64,000 nucleotides of DNA from Paractinoplanes bogorensis. GTDB taxonomy: Bacteria; Actinomycetota; Actinomycetes; Mycobacteriales; Micromonosporaceae. The notes under the pieces were generated by a model. The model was not told where the DNA came from. It did not search any database and worked only from the letters and a program-made list of their open reading frames with translations. The translations under genes and the position numbers were made by a program. The stretch covers positions 310,001 through 374,000 of the forward strand of contig NZ_JAHKKG010000007.1 in assembly GCF_018829635.1 (NCBI RefSeq). The letters are read 5' to 3'. Of this stretch, positions 28,091-37,054 are shown piece after piece (position 1 is the first letter of the stretch; each line of letters opens with the position of its first letter).

Positions 28091-29487
28091 TCGTCATCGA
28101 GAACGTCGCGGTCGCCACGGTCGACGCAGGCGACACCTACCACGCCGACGGCCACGTGGTGGTCGGCGACGACGGCCGCATTCTCGCGGTCGGAGCCGGT
28201 CCGGCACCGCAGACCGGGCCGGACGGCCTGGGCGGCGGCGCGGCGGGAGCGGCCGGCGGCGCCGGCGAAGTGCGGCGGGTCGACGGGACGGGGTGTCTGG
28301 TGACGCCGGGGCTGGTCAACAGCCACCATCACCTCTACCAGTGGGCGACCCGGGGGCTGGCGGTCGACGAGACGCTGTTCGGCTGGCTCACCACGCTCTA
28401 CCCCATCTGGGGCCGGCTCGACGCCGACGTGGTCGGTGCGGCGGCCGGGGCCGGGCTGGGCTGGCTGGCGTTGTCCGGCTGCACGACGTCGATGGACCAC
28501 CACTACGTGTTCCCGCGCGAGGGCGGCGATGTGCTCGCGGCCGAGATCGAGGCAGCGCGGCGGATCGGGCTGCGGTTCCACCCGACGCGCGGCTCGATGG
28601 ACCTCGGGCGCAAGGACGGCGGCCTGCCGCCCGACAACGTCGTCGAGAGCACCGACGAGGCCCTCGCGGCCACCGAGAAGGCGATCGACGACTGGCACGA
28701 CCCGTCGCCCGGCTCGATGCTGCGGATCGCGGTCGCGCCGTGTTCGCCGTTCTCGGTCACCGAGCGGCTCATGAGCGAGGCGGCCGAGCTGGCCCGTCGC
28801 AAGGGCGTCCGGCTGCACACACATCTGGCCGAGACCGACGACGAGGAAGACTTCTGCCGGGAGCGGTTCGGCTGCACGCCGACGGAATACGCGGAACGGC
28901 TGGGCTGGCTCGGGGACGACGTGTGGCTGGCTCACGGCGTGCACCTCGACGACTCGGCGATCGCCAAGCTGGGCGCCACCGGCACCGGCGTCGCGCACTG
29001 CCCGAGCTCGAACGCGCGGCTGGGCGCGGGCGCGGCCCGGGTGCGTGAGCTGCTCGACCATCGGGTGCCGGTCGGGCTCGGGGTCGACGGCTCGGCCTCG
29101 CAGGAGGCGAGCCATCTGGGGGAGGAGTTGCGGCAGGCGCTCTACACGGCGCGGATCCGGGGCGGGCCGACGGCGCTCAACGCGCGCGAGGCGTTGCGGC
29201 TGGGCACGATGGGCGGGGCGCGTTGCCTGGGACGGGACGACGAGATCGGGACGCTCGAGGTGGGCAAGCTGGCCGACCTGGTCGTGTGGCGGCTCGACGG
29301 GCTCGGTCACGCGGGCATCGACGATCGGCTCGCGGCACTTGTGTTCGGGCCGGCCGCGCCGGTCGAGCTGGCGCTGGTCGGGGGCCGGCCGGTGGTCGAG
29401 CGGGCCGAACTCGTGCACGCGGATGCCGAGACGCTGGCCCGCGAGGCCGCCCGGGCCCACCGGCGCCTGCTCGACGGCGAACGTTGA
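28087..29487 (+). CDS. Amidohydrolase, probable 8-oxoguanine deaminase
   Basis: 466-residue metal-dependent amidohydrolase of the TrzA/SsnA/8-oxoguanine deaminase group. Metal ligands appear in NSHHHLYQW (HxH), LHTHLAETDDEED, LAHGVHLD and VGLGVDGSASQEA; the start of the protein (IVIENVAVATVDAG) and end (GTLEVGKLADLVVW) are the typical composite beta domain. Deaminating 8-oxoguanine gives urate, which would feed urate oxidase; the GTGA overlap with the uricase gene supports this. The 3' end of the gene is duplicated in the downstream spacer (see repeat 29416-29577). Confidence 0.85.
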   Translation: MIVIENVAVATVDAGDTYHADGHVVVGDDGRILAVGAGPAPQTGPDGLGGGAAGAAGGAGEVRRVDGTGCLVTPGLVNSHHHLYQWATRGLAVDETLFGWLTTLYPIWGRLDADVVGAAAGAGLGWLALSGCTTSMDHHYVFPREGGDVLAAEIEAARRIGLRFHPTRGSMDLGRKDGGLPPDNVVESTDEALAATEKAIDDWHDPSPGSMLRIAVAPCSPFSVTERLMSEAAELARRKGVRLHTHLAETDDEEDFCRERFGCTPTEYAERLGWLGDDVWLAHGVHLDDSAIAKLGATGTGVAHCPSSNARLGAGAARVRELLDHRVPVGLGVDGSASQEASHLGEELRQALYTARIRGGPTALNAREALRLGTMGGARCLGRDDEIGTLEVGKLADLVVWRLDGLGHAGIDDRLAALVFGPAAPVELALVGGRPVVERAELVHADAETLAREAARAHRRLLDGER

Positions 29488-29577
29488 ACGGTCGGCCACG
29501 CGGATGCCGAGACGCTCGCCCGCGAGGCCGCCCGGGCCCACCGACGCCTGCTCGACGGCGAACGTTGAACGGTCGGC
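29416..29577 (+). repeat. 81-bp tandem duplication of the deaminase gene 3' end
   Basis: Bases 29416-29496, covering the last 24 codons, the stop and 9 bases beyond, are repeated immediately as 29497-29577 with only two substitutions (G to C and G to A). The unit is 81 bp (27 codons), but the stop codon in copy one keeps copy two untranslated. A recent slippage or unequal-crossover event. Confidence 0.9.
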
Positions 29578-29844
29578 GGAGGTGCGTGCGTATGGGACGG
29601 CGAGCGCCTGCCGGCGTACGGGAAACGGGTTTGACTCTCCGCGGTGACATCGTGGCGGCCGGTATTTAAGGAAGACTTAAGGCTTTCTCGGCGGAAAAAT
29701 GTTATTCGGAATCGATATCGCGGCTACCTGGGGCGCTGGGAAATGCAATTCCTAATTCTTTCTCCACGCGTTGAAAGAACGCTCTGACCTCTGCATACTC
29801 GCTCTCGATACGGCCCAGCATGGCAGAGACGAGAGAGCATTAAA
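29488..29844 (+). other. 357-bp intergenic region with AT-rich promoter segment
   Basis: It holds the second copy of the 81-bp duplication, then a CGTACGGGAAA element at 29615-29625 and an unusually AT-rich stretch (about 29660-29770) that includes TTAAG(N5)CTTAA at 29666-29680. No gene is seen. It probably contains the promoter and a long leader for the secreted protein starting at 29845. Confidence 0.55.
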
Positions 29845-31338
29845 ATGCGGACTGACCCACTCCACGTCGCCCCGCCCAATCCCCGCACCCGACGTCGCGT
29901 CACCCGCGTTGCCCTCGGCGCGGCCGTCGCCGTGGCCCTCGGTGGCAGTGGCATCTACATCGCCAACGCCAACGCGGCCGAGACCGACGTCCCCGGACGG
30001 CTGCAGGCCGAGGCCTTCTCGGCCCAGTCCGGTGCGCAGACCGAGGGCACCGGTGACCAGGACGGCGGCAAGAACGTCGGCTGGCTCGCCAACGGTGACT
30101 GGCTGCGCTACGACAACGTGACCATCGGCAGCACGGTCACCGCCCGGATCGCCTCGGACAACACGGCCGGCGGCTCGATCGAACTGCGGCTCGGGTCGCA
30201 GACCGGCACGCTGCTCACCACGATCCCGGTGGCCAAGACCGGCGGCTGGCAGAAGTGGGTCACCACGAGCGCCACCGTGAAGGCGCCGACCGGCAAGCAG
30301 AACCTGTTCGCCGTGATGAAGAGCGCGCAGAAGTCGGACTTCGTGAACATCAACTGGTTCACGCTGGGCGGCACCACGTCGACGCCGACCACGCCCCCGA
30401 CGACGGCGCCGACCACGAAGCCGCCGACCGCCGCGCCGACCACCGCCCCGACGACGGCTCCGACGACGCCGCCCGCCACGGGTGCCGGCTGGGTCGTGAT
30501 GGACCAGGCCAAGTGGAAGGCCCAGCTGGCCGAGTTCAACGCGATGACGCCCAAGGCGATCACCGGCAACCCGGTCCGGGTGGCCGAGTTCAACGCGTCC
30601 TGCACCGTCAGCCACAACAAGGCCGACGACCCGATCGTGCTGCCGGGCCTGCCGGGCGGCTCGCACATGCACTCGTTCCTCGGCAACAACGCCACGGACG
30701 CCTTCACGACGACCGACACGCTGCTGAAGAACACCGGTTCGAGCTGCAAGCCGGGCGAGGACCACTCGGCGTACTGGATCCCCAGCCTGTACGAGAACGG
30801 CAAGAAGGTCGAACCGCACGGCGTCACGGTCTACTACGGCTCGCGCCTGCCCGACCCGACCAAGACCATGCCGCTGCCGCAGGGCTTCCGGATGGTCGTC
30901 GGCGACGCCAAGCGCCAGGTCGACACGCCCAAGGGTGCCAACGGGCAGTTCTGGTGCGCCGGAGCCGGTGGCGAGGTCGGTCGCAGCGCCGACGGCAACT
31001 GGCCGGTGTGCGCCAAGACCGCCGAGATCACCTTCCACCTGACCTTCCCGGACTGCTGGGACGGCATCCACCTGGACAGCCCCGACCACAAGTCGCACAC
31101 CGGCCCGGCCGACGGCCAGGGCAAGTGCAGCGGCAAGTTCCCGGTTGCCATCCCCTCGATCGCCTTCGTCATCGGCTACCCGACGTCGGGTTCGGCCGCC
31201 GGCTTCGAGCTCAGCTCGGGCAAGGCCAGCTCGATGCACGGCGACGTCTTCGCCGCCTGGGAGGACGCGGCCCTCGGCCACCGGGTCAAGGACTGCCTCG
31301 TGCAGAAGGCGAAGTGCGACACCTTCGGCAATCACTGA
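29845..31338 (+). CDS. Secreted carbohydrate-binding-module protein with DUF1996-type domain
   Basis: 497 residues. An arginine-rich N-region and hydrophobic core (VALGAAVAVALGGSG) with a probable ANA cleavage site form a signal peptide. Residues ~50-175 resemble a CBM6-type carbohydrate-binding domain (RLQAEAFSAQSG, GWLANGDWLRYDNV, VNINWFTLGG). A Thr/Pro/Ala linker (~176-215) joins a C-terminal ~280-residue DUF1996-type domain with HMHSFLGNN, CWDGIHLDSPDHKSH, CSGKFPVAIPSI and SMHGDVFAAWE; conserved His/Asp/Cys suggest an enzymatic or binding site, but the activity is unknown. Expected in the extracellular or cell-wall space. A strong terminator region follows. Confidence 0.85.
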   Translation: MRTDPLHVAPPNPRTRRRVTRVALGAAVAVALGGSGIYIANANAAETDVPGRLQAEAFSAQSGAQTEGTGDQDGGKNVGWLANGDWLRYDNVTIGSTVTARIASDNTAGGSIELRLGSQTGTLLTTIPVAKTGGWQKWVTTSATVKAPTGKQNLFAVMKSAQKSDFVNINWFTLGGTTSTPTTPPTTAPTTKPPTAAPTTAPTTAPTTPPATGAGWVVMDQAKWKAQLAEFNAMTPKAITGNPVRVAEFNASCTVSHNKADDPIVLPGLPGGSHMHSFLGNNATDAFTTTDTLLKNTGSSCKPGEDHSAYWIPSLYENGKKVEPHGVTVYYGSRLPDPTKTMPLPQGFRMVVGDAKRQVDTPKGANGQFWCAGAGGEVGRSADGNWPVCAKTAEITFHLTFPDCWDGIHLDSPDHKSHTGPADGQGKCSGKFPVAIPSIAFVIGYPTSGSAAGFELSSGKASSMHGDVFAAWEDAALGHRVKDCLVQKAKCDTFGNH

Positions 31339-31340
31339 GG

Positions 31341-31412
31341 GTTGTTCAGGACCAACCTCGAGCTGCACCCAGCGCAAGGTGGTCGCCCCGGATCGCCCCC
31401 GTCCTGAACAAC
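31341..31412. terminator. Long-loop 12-bp inverted repeat after the secreted-protein gene
   Basis: GTTGTTCAGGAC (31341-31352) is exactly repeated in inverted form as GTCCTGAACAAC (31401-31412), starting two bases after the stop codon, with a 48-base loop. First of three hairpins in 175 bp. Confidence 0.55.
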
Positions 31413-31428
31413 TCTCATTCAGGTAACC

Positions 31429-31469
31429 GGTGCGGGCGCGCGCCCACCGTCCCCGGCCGCGCCCGCACC
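31429..31469. terminator. 12-bp GC-rich hairpin
   Basis: GGTGCGGGCGCG (31429-31440) pairs perfectly with CGCGCCCGCACC (31458-31469) around a 17-base loop. It has no U tract; such GC-rich stems often serve as terminators in actinobacteria. Confidence 0.6.
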
Positions 31470-31480
31470 CCGTAACAGGG

Positions 31481-31515
31481 ACCGCCCATCTCGCAGGGAC
31501 CGCGAGGTGGGCGGT
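31481..31515. terminator. 14-bp hairpin terminator upstream of malate synthase
   Basis: ACCGCCCATCTCGC (31481-31494) pairs with GCGAGGTGGGCGGT (31502-31515), one G-U wobble, seven-base loop, followed by TCCGTTT. This is the best intrinsic-terminator candidate of the three, insulating malate synthase from the upstream gene. Confidence 0.65.
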
Positions 31516-31601
31516 TCCGTTTATCCACAGGCCGGTTGCGGGGCACCCCGACTCCACTACGGTTTGAGGGGAGCAAGCCGCATCGAGGGGAGCCGTCGCC
31601 C

Positions 31602-33149
31602 ATGACCGAGATCCTGTCCGAGCAGGCCGTGGCGTTCGTGGCCGAGTTGAACCGGCGATTCCGGCCGCGCCGCGACGAGCTGCTGCGGGCCCGCGCCGCC
31701 CGCCGGGCCGAGATCGCCGCCGGTGGGTCGCTCGGTTTCCTGTCCGAGACGGCCGACATCCGCGCCGCCGAGTGGAGCGCGCCGCCGGCCCCGGCCGACC
31801 TGCGGGACCGGCGCGTCGAGATCACCGGCCCGACCGAGCGCAAGATGACCATCAACGCGCTCAACTCCGGGGCCAAGGTGTGGCTGGCCGACCTGGAGGA
31901 CGCGAACACCCCGCACTGGTCGAACGTCGTCGACGGCCAGCAGAATCTTTACGACGCGATCCGGCGCACGGTCACGTTGGAGACACCCCAGAAGACGTAC
32001 GAGCTGAAGGGTGGCCCCTACCCGACGATCGTGATGCGGCCGCGGGGCTGGCACCTTGACGAGCGTCATCTGCCGGTCGACGGCGAGCCGGCCGTGGGGG
32101 CGCTGGTCGACTTCGGGCTCTACTTCTTCCATAACGCTCAGGAACTGCTCGATCGAGGCAGCGGCCCGTACTTCTACCTGCCCAAGATGGAGTCGCACAA
32201 GGAAGCCGCGCTGTGGAACGACGTTTTCACGTACGCGCAGGAGACGCTCGGCATCCCGGTCGGCACCATCCGCGCCACCGTGCTGATCGAGACCATCCCG
32301 GCCGCGTTCGAGATGGAAGAGATCCTGTACGCGTTGCGCCCGCACATCTCGGGGCTCAACGCCGGCCGGTGGGACTACCTGTTCAGCATCATCAAATACT
32401 TCCGCGACAACCCGTCGATGGTGCTGCCCGACCGGGCTTCCGTCACGATGACCGCGCCCTTCATGCGGGCATACACGGAACTGCTCGTCTCGACCTGTCA
32501 CCGGCGCGGAGCGTTCGCGATGGGCGGCATGGCGGCGTTCATCCCGAGCCGGCGTGATCCCGCGGTCAACGAGGTGGCGCTGGCCAAGGTGCGCGAGGAC
32601 AAGGAGCGCGAGGCCGGCGACGGGTTCGACGGTTCCTGGGTCGCGCACCCCGACCTCGTGCCGGTCTGCGTGGAGATCTTCGACCGGGTGCTCGGCGACC
32701 GGCCCAACCAGCTCGGCAAGCAGCGCCCCGACGTGTCGGTCGAGGCGGCCGACCTGCTCAACGTGGCCGCGACCCCGGGCCAGGTGACCGAGGACGGCCT
32801 GCGCAACGACGTCTCGGTCGGCCTGCAGTACCTGGAGGCGTGGCTGCGCGGCAACGGCGCGGTGGCGATCAACAACCTGATGGAAGACGCGGCGACGGCC
32901 GAGATCTCCCGGTCGCAGATCTGGCAGTGGATTCACAATTCCGTACGCCTCCCCGACGGCACCGAGATCACCGCCGACCTCGTGGGACGCATCGAGGACG
33001 AGGAGCTGGCCAAGATCCGCGAGGCGATCGGCGACGAGGCGTGGGCGCAGAGCCGCTTCGACGACGCGCGCAAGCTGTTCGAGCGGGTGGCGCTGGCCGA
33101 CGACTTCGCCGACTTCCTGACCACCGCCGCGTACGACTCGATCGACTGA
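31602..33149 (+). CDS. aceB: Malate synthase A
   Basis: 515-residue malate synthase A condensing glyoxylate with acetyl-CoA to malate. Conserved blocks: GPTERKMTINALNSGAKVW, LADLEDANTPHWSN, IVMRPRGWHLDE, VLIETIPAAFEMEEIL, GLNAGRWDYLFSIIKY, GGMAAFIPSRRDP and the catalytic-loop LMEDAATAEISRSQIWQW. ATG 31602 follows GAGGGGAG. No isocitrate lyase is nearby; the source of glyoxylate here is more plausibly allantoate breakdown. TGATG overlap with the next gene. Confidence 0.95.
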   Translation: MTEILSEQAVAFVAELNRRFRPRRDELLRARAARRAEIAAGGSLGFLSETADIRAAEWSAPPAPADLRDRRVEITGPTERKMTINALNSGAKVWLADLEDANTPHWSNVVDGQQNLYDAIRRTVTLETPQKTYELKGGPYPTIVMRPRGWHLDERHLPVDGEPAVGALVDFGLYFFHNAQELLDRGSGPYFYLPKMESHKEAALWNDVFTYAQETLGIPVGTIRATVLIETIPAAFEMEEILYALRPHISGLNAGRWDYLFSIIKYFRDNPSMVLPDRASVTMTAPFMRAYTELLVSTCHRRGAFAMGGMAAFIPSRRDPAVNEVALAKVREDKEREAGDGFDGSWVAHPDLVPVCVEIFDRVLGDRPNQLGKQRPDVSVEAADLLNVAATPGQVTEDGLRNDVSVGLQYLEAWLRGNGAVAINNLMEDAATAEISRSQIWQWIHNSVRLPDGTEITADLVGRIEDEELAKIREAIGDEAWAQSRFDDARKLFERVALADDFADFLTTAAYDSID

Positions 33150-34288
33150 TGCGGCTCACCGACGCTGACTACGACGACGCCGACGAACGGCTCGCGGCGC
33201 ACGACGCGTTCCTGGCCGCGCGTTATCCGGGCGAGCGGGCCGACCGGCAGCCCGTGCACACCGTCTACATCCCGGCCGACCGGCTCGACGGGTTCCGCGA
33301 GTGGGGGGCCGAGGCGCTGCGGGTGATGGACGAGCACGACTTCCCGTGGTCGGTGCCGGGCGTCCGCGAGAAGCTGGCGACCGAGCCGATCGAGGATCTG
33401 CGCGTCGACTTCGAAGACGGCTACGGCGTTCGCGACAACGAACAGGAGGATGCGGCGGTTCGTAAGGCGGCGGCGATCCTGCGGGCGGGGTCCCTTCCAC
33501 CCTTTTTGGGCGTACGCGTGAAGTCGCTCGAGGCGGCCACCCGGCATCGATCGCTGCGGACGCTCGACCTGTTCCTCGATTCCTATCAGGACGACAAGTT
33601 TCTGATCACCCTGCCCAAGGTGAGCGGGACCGACCAGGTCGCGGCGTTCGTCGCGCTGCTGGAGAAGCTGGAGAGCGCGTACGGGCTGGCCGGCGGGACG
33701 CTGCGGTTCGAGATCCAGATCGAGTTGCCGGCCGCCGTGCTCGCGGCCGACGGCACCGCGACGGTGGCCCGGCTGATCACCGCGGCCGGCGGGCGGTGCG
33801 TGGGACTGCACTACGGCACGTACGACTACAGCGCCGCGGCCGGGGTTGCCGCCGCCTATCAGGCGATGGACCATCCGGCGGCCGACTACGCCAAGTCGGT
33901 GATGCAGGTGGCGGCGGCGCAGACCGGGGTGCGGTTGTCCGACGGGTCGACGAACGTGCTGCCGGTCGGCACCCGGCACGAGGTGCAAGAGGCGTGGACG
34001 CTTCATCACCGGCTCGTGGCGCGTTCGCTGGAACGCGGCTTCTATCAGGGGTGGGACCTGCATCCGGCGCAGTTGCCGACCCGGTTCGCCGCTACGTACG
34101 CGTTCTTCCGCGAAGGGCGGGACGCGGCTGTGGTTCGACTGCAGCGGTATGTCGCGCGGGCCGACAGCGGGATCGCCGATGAGCCGGCCACTGCCCGGGC
34201 GCTGGCCGGGTATCTGTTGCGGGGGCTCAATTGTGGGGCGCTGACTGATGCTTCCTACACGCGGGAGGAGTTGCTCGGCTTCCTCTGA
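33149..34288 (+). CDS. HpcH/HpaI-aldolase/citrate-lyase-like protein paired with malate synthase (DUF6986-like)
   Basis: 379 residues. It shows a TIM-barrel pattern of the aldolase/citrate-lyase type: IEDLRVDFEDGYGVR (acidic metal-binding loop), FLITLPKVSG, LRFEIQIELP, CVGLHYGTYDYSA and FYQGWDLHPAQLPTRFAA. Its ATG overlaps the malate synthase stop (TGATG), so it is co-translated with aceB. The activity is not established; a C-C lyase or ureidoglycolate-processing role in the same pathway would fit, but this is inference. No signal or membrane segment. Confidence 0.7.
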   Translation: MRLTDADYDDADERLAAHDAFLAARYPGERADRQPVHTVYIPADRLDGFREWGAEALRVMDEHDFPWSVPGVREKLATEPIEDLRVDFEDGYGVRDNEQEDAAVRKAAAILRAGSLPPFLGVRVKSLEAATRHRSLRTLDLFLDSYQDDKFLITLPKVSGTDQVAAFVALLEKLESAYGLAGGTLRFEIQIELPAAVLAADGTATVARLITAAGGRCVGLHYGTYDYSAAAGVAAAYQAMDHPAADYAKSVMQVAAAQTGVRLSDGSTNVLPVGTRHEVQEAWTLHHRLVARSLERGFYQGWDLHPAQLPTRFAATYAFFREGRDAAVVRLQRYVARADSGIADEPATARALAGYLLRGLNCGALTDASYTREELLGFL

Positions 34289-34348
34289 CCGTCCGGGCGC
34301 GGAGTGATCAGGAATCGAGACCTGGCGAAGCGTCACACCGCGACCGCA

Positions 34349-34366
34349 CGCGGCTGAACGGCCGCG
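34349..34366. terminator. Short hairpin between convergent genes
   Basis: CGCGGC (34349-34354) and GCCGCG (34361-34366) pair around a six-base loop in the 103-bp gap between the convergent aldolase-like and TfoX-like genes. A weak bidirectional terminator candidate. Confidence 0.35.
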
Positions 34367-34391
34367 CTTCGGCGTCCGACCGCGCTGACGG

Positions 34392-34715
34392 CTACTTCGG
34401 GGGCAGGGTGCTCACGTGGTCGTAGGCGGCGGCCAGCCAGCCCTCGAGGGCGGGATCGTCCAGGTGTTCGCCGGCGACCAGGATCCAGCCCTTCATCGCG
34501 CGTCCGCCCGACTCGAACGGGCGGACGCCCGGACGGGTCAGGGCGGCGGCGATCTCGGGGGCGCCCAGGCGCACGATCAGTTCGTCGCGTGAGACGCCCA
34601 CCGTCATGTTGCCGTTGGTGAAGAAGGCCAGCCCGCCGAACATCTTGCGCTCGGTGACGGCGGGATCGGTGAGGCGGTCGCGCAGGCGTTGCGCCAGCAC
34701 CTCGTCGTAGGCCAT
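34392..34715 (-). CDS. TfoX N-terminal domain family protein
   Basis: 107 residues with the TfoX/Sxy N-terminal signature RKMFGGLAFFTNGNMTVGV and the downstream GRAMKGWILV. In gamma-proteobacteria TfoX regulates competence, but stand-alone actinobacterial members have no assigned role. It sits 42 bp downstream of allantoicase on the same strand and may simply be a passenger in that transcript. Confidence 0.8.
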   Translation of the reverse strand: MAYDEVLAQRLRDRLTDPAVTERKMFGGLAFFTNGNMTVGVSRDELIVRLGAPEIAAALTRPGVRPFESGGRAMKGWILVAGEHLDDPALEGWLAAAYDHVSTLPPK

Positions 34716-34757
34716 GACCGCAACCTACCGCAGCACCTCGTAGGTCAGGCGGTTCAC

Positions 34758-35738
34758 TCAGGTGTGACGGCGGAACTGCTCGTCGAGGAAGCCGGCGACC
34801 GGACGCCCGTGCAGGCGGAGCCGGGCCATCCCCCCGTCCGGGAAGATGTCGAGGCGGACGTGGGTGGCGGCGCGCCCGGGGCGTACGGGGAAACGGTGTG
34901 GGGTGTCGGGACGCAGCGGCGTGCGCGGCAGAATGTCGAACCACTCGGTGCCGTCGGCGGTGCCGCGAACGGACGCCGAACCGGGCGAGTTGCCCTTGAA
35001 ATGCGTGGTGTCCAGGTCGACCAGCGAGATCTCGGCCGGCGCGGCCAGCGCGACCGTCACCCAGTCGTTGGCGTCGTCGCGGCGGCGGGACGTCTCCCAG
35101 CCGTCGCCCATGTGCTGGGCCAGGCCGGGCATCAGCATGTTTTCCGGATGGCCGTAGAACATGTTGCTGCACTCGGTGATCCGCGCCCCGTGGGCCAGCG
35201 CGGCCACGTCGAACACCTCGGGCAGCAGACGCGGGTCGGGGACGGCGGTTCCGTGCACACGCAGCCGGGCGACGCCGCCGTCGGGGATGATCGTCAGCCG
35301 GACGTGGGTGAACCGCCGCTGGTCGTCGACCGGGAACAGGTTGCGGCTGTCGCCCTGCAGCGGGGACTTCGGCACGAGCGGGACCCACTCGGCCTCGACG
35401 AGATCGGACGGTGCCGGATAGCCCTCGACCGTCAGCGCGTCGATCGCCGCGTGCGGCGGATAGTTGCCGGTGAAGAAGGCCGTGTCGATGTCGACGCCCC
35501 GGATCACCCCGGGCGCACCGAGCCGCACGATCGCCACGTCGAACCCGGGTTCGCGTCGGCGCCGGGTCTCCCACCCGTCGTACACCTGGCCCTTGTGGTC
35601 GAAGCTGCGCGGCGTGAACACCGGCGCGGCCGGGAGCACCAGGTGGTCGGCCGCCGCGAAGAACTCGTCGTTGGCGTGAACGACGCCGCCGCCGAGCGCA
35701 CGTGAGGCCAGATCGGGCAGAGTGGCGAAATCCTCCAT
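34758..35738 (-). CDS. alc: Allantoicase
   Basis: 326-residue enzyme hydrolysing allantoate to ureidoglycolate and urea. It is built from two homologous jelly-roll repeats, visible as parallel motifs: GQVYDGWETRRRREPG with IDTAFFTGNYPP in the first and MGDGWETSRRRDDAND with LDTTHFKGNSPGS in the second. Each repeat ends with HVRLxIxPDGGxARLRxHG. The ATG overlaps the allantoinase stop (TGATG), so the two steps are translationally coupled. Confidence 0.93.
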   Translation of the reverse strand: MEDFATLPDLASRALGGGVVHANDEFFAAADHLVLPAAPVFTPRSFDHKGQVYDGWETRRRREPGFDVAIVRLGAPGVIRGVDIDTAFFTGNYPPHAAIDALTVEGYPAPSDLVEAEWVPLVPKSPLQGDSRNLFPVDDQRRFTHVRLTIIPDGGVARLRVHGTAVPDPRLLPEVFDVAALAHGARITECSNMFYGHPENMLMPGLAQHMGDGWETSRRRDDANDWVTVALAAPAEISLVDLDTTHFKGNSPGSASVRGTADGTEWFDILPRTPLRPDTPHRFPVRPGRAATHVRLDIFPDGGMARLRLHGRPVAGFLDEQFRRHT

Positions 35739-37054
35739 CAAGCGTCCTTCCGCGTCAGAAACCTCCCCCGCGCCGAGTCGCCGGTCACCGCATGCCCGCG
35801 CAGCCAGGTGGTGCGGACGACACCGGTCAACTTCCTTCCCGCGTACGGCGTGACGGGGTTCTTGTGGTGCAGCCGGGCCGGCTCGACCACGAAGGTGTCG
35901 TCGGGGTCGAACGCGACCAGGTCGGCGTCGGCACCCACCTCGATCCGGCCCTTGCCGCGCAGCCCCACCAGATCGGCCGGGCGGCGCGCCATCCAGTCGA
36001 CCACGTCGGCCAGCGAATAGCCACGGGATCGGGCCGAGGTCCAGATCACCGGCAGGCCCAGTTGCACCGACGCGATGCCGCCCCAGGCCGCCGCGAAGTC
36101 GCCCGTGTCCTGCCGCTTGAGCTCGGGTGTGCAGGGGGAGTGGTCGCTGACGACGCAGGCGATCAGGCCGTCGGCCAGCGCGGACCAGAGCCGGTCGGCG
36201 TTCGCGGCGTCGCGGATGGGCGGGCAGCACTTGAACTCGGTCGCGCCCTCGGGGATGTGGTCGGCGTCGAGCGTCAGGTAGTGCGGGCAGGTCTCGGCCG
36301 TGACCCGCAGGCCCTCGTGCTGGGCGTTCCTGATGAGCGGAAGCGCGGTGGCGGCCGACAGGTGCAGGATGTGCACCCGGCCTCCGGTGCGCCGGGCCGC
36401 GTCGATCGCGGTGGCGACAGCGGCGTGTTCGGCCTCGACCGGGCGTGAGGCGAGGAACTGGGCGTAAGTCGCCGATCCCGACAAATCGGTCAGGTGATCG
36501 GGGTCTTCGGCATGGACGACAAACTGGGCGTCCGGGACTTTGTGCAGCGCGGCATGGAGCTCGCCCGCCGACACCGGCGGGAACTCGGGCACGCCCGAAT
36601 CGGCCAGGAAGGCCTTGAACCCGAAGACGCCCGCCTCGTGCAGCGCCGGAAGCGCGTCGGCGTTGCCCGGGATCGCCCCGCCCCAGAACCCGACGTCGAC
36701 GAACGTCTGCCCCTCGGCGGCGGCCTGCTTGATCCGCAGTGCCTCGACGTCGACGGTCGGCGGCAGGCTGTTGAGCGGCATGTCGACGATCGCCGTGACG
36801 CCCCCGGCCGCGGCCGCGCGAGTGGCCGAGGCAAAACCTTCCCATTCCGTACGCCCCGGCTCGTTCACATGCACATGTGTGTCGACGAGGCCGGGCAGCA
36901 GAGCGGTCTCGCCCAGATCGGTGTCGACCGCCGTGTCGAACACGTCGTCGTGCCCGCCGATCGCCACGATCCGCCCGCCCTCGACGGCCACGGAGGCCGC
37001 GCGCTCACCGTCACCCGTGACCACCCGCCGCGAACGCAACACCAGCTCGACCAT
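35738..37054 (-). CDS. allB: Allantoinase
   Basis: 438-residue cyclic amidohydrolase opening allantoin to allantoate. Metal ligands: DTHVHVNEPGRTEWEG (HxH), the carboxylated Lys in FGFKAFLADSG, His in VVHAED, HILHLSAA and the late Asp in VVSDHSPCTPELK. The composite N- and C-terminal beta domain is intact. First gene of the minus-strand allB-alc operon, which converges on aceB. Its upstream region contains two TTGTCCACA sequences (37103-37111 and 37120-37128). Confidence 0.94.
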   Translation of the reverse strand: MVELVLRSRRVVTGDGERAASVAVEGGRIVAIGGHDDVFDTAVDTDLGETALLPGLVDTHVHVNEPGRTEWEGFASATRAAAAGGVTAIVDMPLNSLPPTVDVEALRIKQAAAEGQTFVDVGFWGGAIPGNADALPALHEAGVFGFKAFLADSGVPEFPPVSAGELHAALHKVPDAQFVVHAEDPDHLTDLSGSATYAQFLASRPVEAEHAAVATAIDAARRTGGRVHILHLSAATALPLIRNAQHEGLRVTAETCPHYLTLDADHIPEGATEFKCCPPIRDAANADRLWSALADGLIACVVSDHSPCTPELKRQDTGDFAAAWGGIASVQLGLPVIWTSARSRGYSLADVVDWMARRPADLVGLRGKGRIEVGADADLVAFDPDDTFVVEPARLHHKNPVTPYAGRKLTGVVRTTWLRGHAVTGDSARGRFLTRKDA

